A DNA stretch of 64,000 bases, taken from the NCBI GenBank assembly GCA_041390145.1, contig JAWKQM010000004.1, positions 124,001-188,000 of the forward strand. The letters run 5' to 3'. This stretch comes from Gemmatimonadales bacterium. Its GTDB lineage: Bacteria > Gemmatimonadota > Gemmatimonadetes > Gemmatimonadales > GWC2-71-9. The notes beneath the pieces were generated by a model. It saw nothing but the letters and a program-made list of their open reading frames with translations. It did no database searches and was not told where the DNA came from. A program made the position numbers and the translations under genes. Shown here piece by piece: positions 62,520-64,000 of the stretch; positions within the stretch are counted from its first letter, which is position 1, and every line of letters begins with the position of its first letter.

Positions 62520-64000
62520 GTGAACACCGCGCCTCGCACCCTCACCGAGCTCTTCTTCGGGGCCATGGACCGCTCGGCAACACGCCCGGTCGCCCTCCGC
62601 GTCAAGCGGGACGGCACCTGGACGGGCCTCAGCTTCGCCGACCTCCTCTCCCAGGTGCACGCCTTTAGTGTCGGCCTCTGTGAAATGGGGGTCCGTGCCG
62701 GCGACCGGCTGGCCATTCTCTCCGAGAACCGGCCGGAGTGGGCCATCACAGATTTTGCCTGCCTTGCCGCCCGCTGCGCCGACGTCCCGGTCTATCCCAC
62801 GCTGCCTGCCCACCAGATCGAGTACATCCTGCGCGATTCCGGCGCCGTCGCGGTCTGTTGTTCGTCGGCCGCGCAGTTGAGCAAGATTCTCGAGATCCAG
62901 GGCAACCTGCCGGCGCTCAAGAACGTCATCGTCTTCGACGGCGAGGCCGCGACCGGCGGCGCCATCAGCTTCGAATCGGTCGTCGCCAAGGGTCGGAACG
63001 CGCTGGACAAGTACCCCTCGTGGCGCGCCGACGCCCTGGCCGTCAAGCCAGACGACCTCGCCACCATCATCTACACCTCCGGCACCACCGGCGATCCCAA
63101 GGGCGTGATGCTCACCCACGGGAACATCACCTCGGACGTGATGGCCGGCCTCGCCGTCCTCGACCTCCGGCAGACCGACGAGTGCCTCTCGTTCCTTCCG
63201 CTCTCGCACATTTTCGAGCGGATGGCCGGCCACTACTGCATGACCCAGATGGGCGCCATCATCAACTACGCCACCAGCATCGAGAGCGTCCCCATCGAAA
63301 TGGGAGAGCTCCGCCCCACGGTGGTCTGCTCGGTGCCCCGCCTGTACGAAAAGATCTACGCCCGCGTCCTCGAAAACGCGATGGCGGGCTCCCCGCTCAA
63401 GCAGAAGATCTTCATCTGGGCCAAGCGGATCGGCGAGGCCTGGGCGGAACTGGATATCGAGGGGAAGCCGATCCCGGCCGGGCTCGGCCTGAAGTACGCC
63501 GTCGCGCACAAGCTCGTCTTCTCGAAGCTGGTGGCGCGGGTTGGCGGGCGACTCCGCTTCTTCGTCTCCGGCGGCGCGCCACTGTCGGCCGACATTGCCC
63601 GCTTCTTCTACGCCGCCGGCCTGCCGATCATGGAGGGCTACGGCCTCACCGAGACCTCCCCCGTCATCACCGTCAACGGCTTCGGGCGCTCGCGCTTCGG
63701 GACCGTGGGCAAGCTGGTGCCCGGCGTGGAGGTGAAGATCGCGCCCGACGGTGAGATCCTCACGCGTGGCCCCAACGTGATGAAGGGGTATTACAACAAG
63801 CCGGAGGCCACCGCCGAGGTGCTCAGCGCCGACGGGTGGTTCAGCACCGGCGATATCGGCGAGCTCGACGCCGACGGCTACCTGAAGATCACCGACCGGA
63901 AGAAGGACATCATCGTGACCGCCGGCGGCAAGAACATCGCGCCGCAGCCGATCGAAAACCTGGTCAAGACCAACCCGATGGTCCTCAACGCGGTGATGAT
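62520..64000 (+). CDS. Long-chain acyl-CoA synthetase (partial, runs off the edge)
   Basis: Open to the right edge; 493 codons visible from GTG 62520, with GGAGG 5 nt upstream. AMP-binding motif YTSGTTGDPKGVMLTHGN, EGYGLTETSPVI, the STGDIGELD and DRKKDIIVTAGGKNIAPQPIE blocks are present. The family is the FadD15-type long-chain fatty acid-CoA ligase, which activates fatty acids with ATP. Only the last about 100 residues should be missing. It lies 22 nt after the Ig-like lipoprotein and probably belongs to the same transcript. Confidence 0.93.
   Translation, partial: MNTAPRTLTELFFGAMDRSATRPVALRVKRDGTWTGLSFADLLSQVHAFSVGLCEMGVRAGDRLAILSENRPEWAITDFACLAARCADVPVYPTLPAHQIEYILRDSGAVAVCCSSAAQLSKILEIQGNLPALKNVIVFDGEAATGGAISFESVVAKGRNALDKYPSWRADALAVKPDDLATIIYTSGTTGDPKGVMLTHGNITSDVMAGLAVLDLRQTDECLSFLPLSHIFERMAGHYCMTQMGAIINYATSIESVPIEMGELRPTVVCSVPRLYEKIYARVLENAMAGSPLKQKIFIWAKRIGEAWAELDIEGKPIPAGLGLKYAVAHKLVFSKLVARVGGRLRFFVSGGAPLSADIARFFYAAGLPIMEGYGLTETSPVITVNGFGRSRFGTVGKLVPGVEVKIAPDGEILTRGPNVMKGYYNKPEATAEVLSADGWFSTGDIGELDADGYLKITDRKKDIIVTAGGKNIAPQPIENLVKTNPMVLNAVM

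Overview
High-GC bacterial DNA with dense coding on both strands. The gene content fits a Gemmatimonadota-type organism: a V4R-domain protein, a recF-DciA-gyrB region, many secreted lipoproteins, HEXXH-type secreted metalloproteases, bacilliredoxin and System I cytochrome c maturation. This taxonomic placement is inferred from gene content, not from a marker gene. No rRNA, tRNA, CRISPR array, insertion sequence or phage gene was recognised.

Layout. 0-1.6 kb: a minus-strand array of five paralogous small membrane/coiled-coil proteins. 1.6-6.4 kb: two-subunit L-serine dehydratase, a 71-residue protein and uvrA. 6.5-11.8 kb: TPR protein, macro-domain protein, a transglutaminase-like protein lacking its catalytic residues, and an ABC exporter pair. 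11.9-16.4 kb: lipoprotein, small barrel-like protein and a secreted zinc metalloprotease. 16.5-21 kb: cytochrome c maturation genes (CcmE, CcmF, CcmH, a CcmI-like zinc-ribbon protein) and a zinc-ribbon/TPR protein.

21.1-37.9 kb is the most notable part. A ten-gene minus-strand operon encodes a membrane-bound [NiFe] hydrogenase (small subunit, large subunit, cytochrome b), its endopeptidase and HypABFCDE. Divergently, across a 385 bp regulatory region, four plus-strand genes encode a 9-haem lipoprotein, a 20-haem protein with two membrane helices and a NapC/NrfH-like start, an outer-membrane beta-barrel and a 16-haem periplasmic cytochrome. That is 45 haem-attachment motifs in three genes. The arrangement reads as a hydrogen-oxidising module joined, through quinone, to a trans-envelope porin-cytochrome conduit, with the machinery for attaching haem encoded about 11 kb away.

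38-43.9 kb: two Hsp20 genes around a UbiA-family prenyltransferase, DoxX, glycerol kinase, an EamA transporter and an enoyl-CoA hydratase. 43.9-48.1 kb: recF, DciA-like protein, bacilliredoxin, zinc-finger anti-sigma-like protein and gyrB with a clear promoter. 48.1-56.9 kb: a frameshifted glycosyltransferase, a phosphatase-superfamily protein, a PAP2 phosphatase, thymidine phosphorylase, TPR and GAF proteins, ligA and a V4R protein. 56.9-64 kb: a DUF4097 repeat protein, TldD/TldE, a phosphoribosyltransferase, a TPR protein, an Ig-like lipoprotein and an acyl-CoA synthetase that runs off the right edge.
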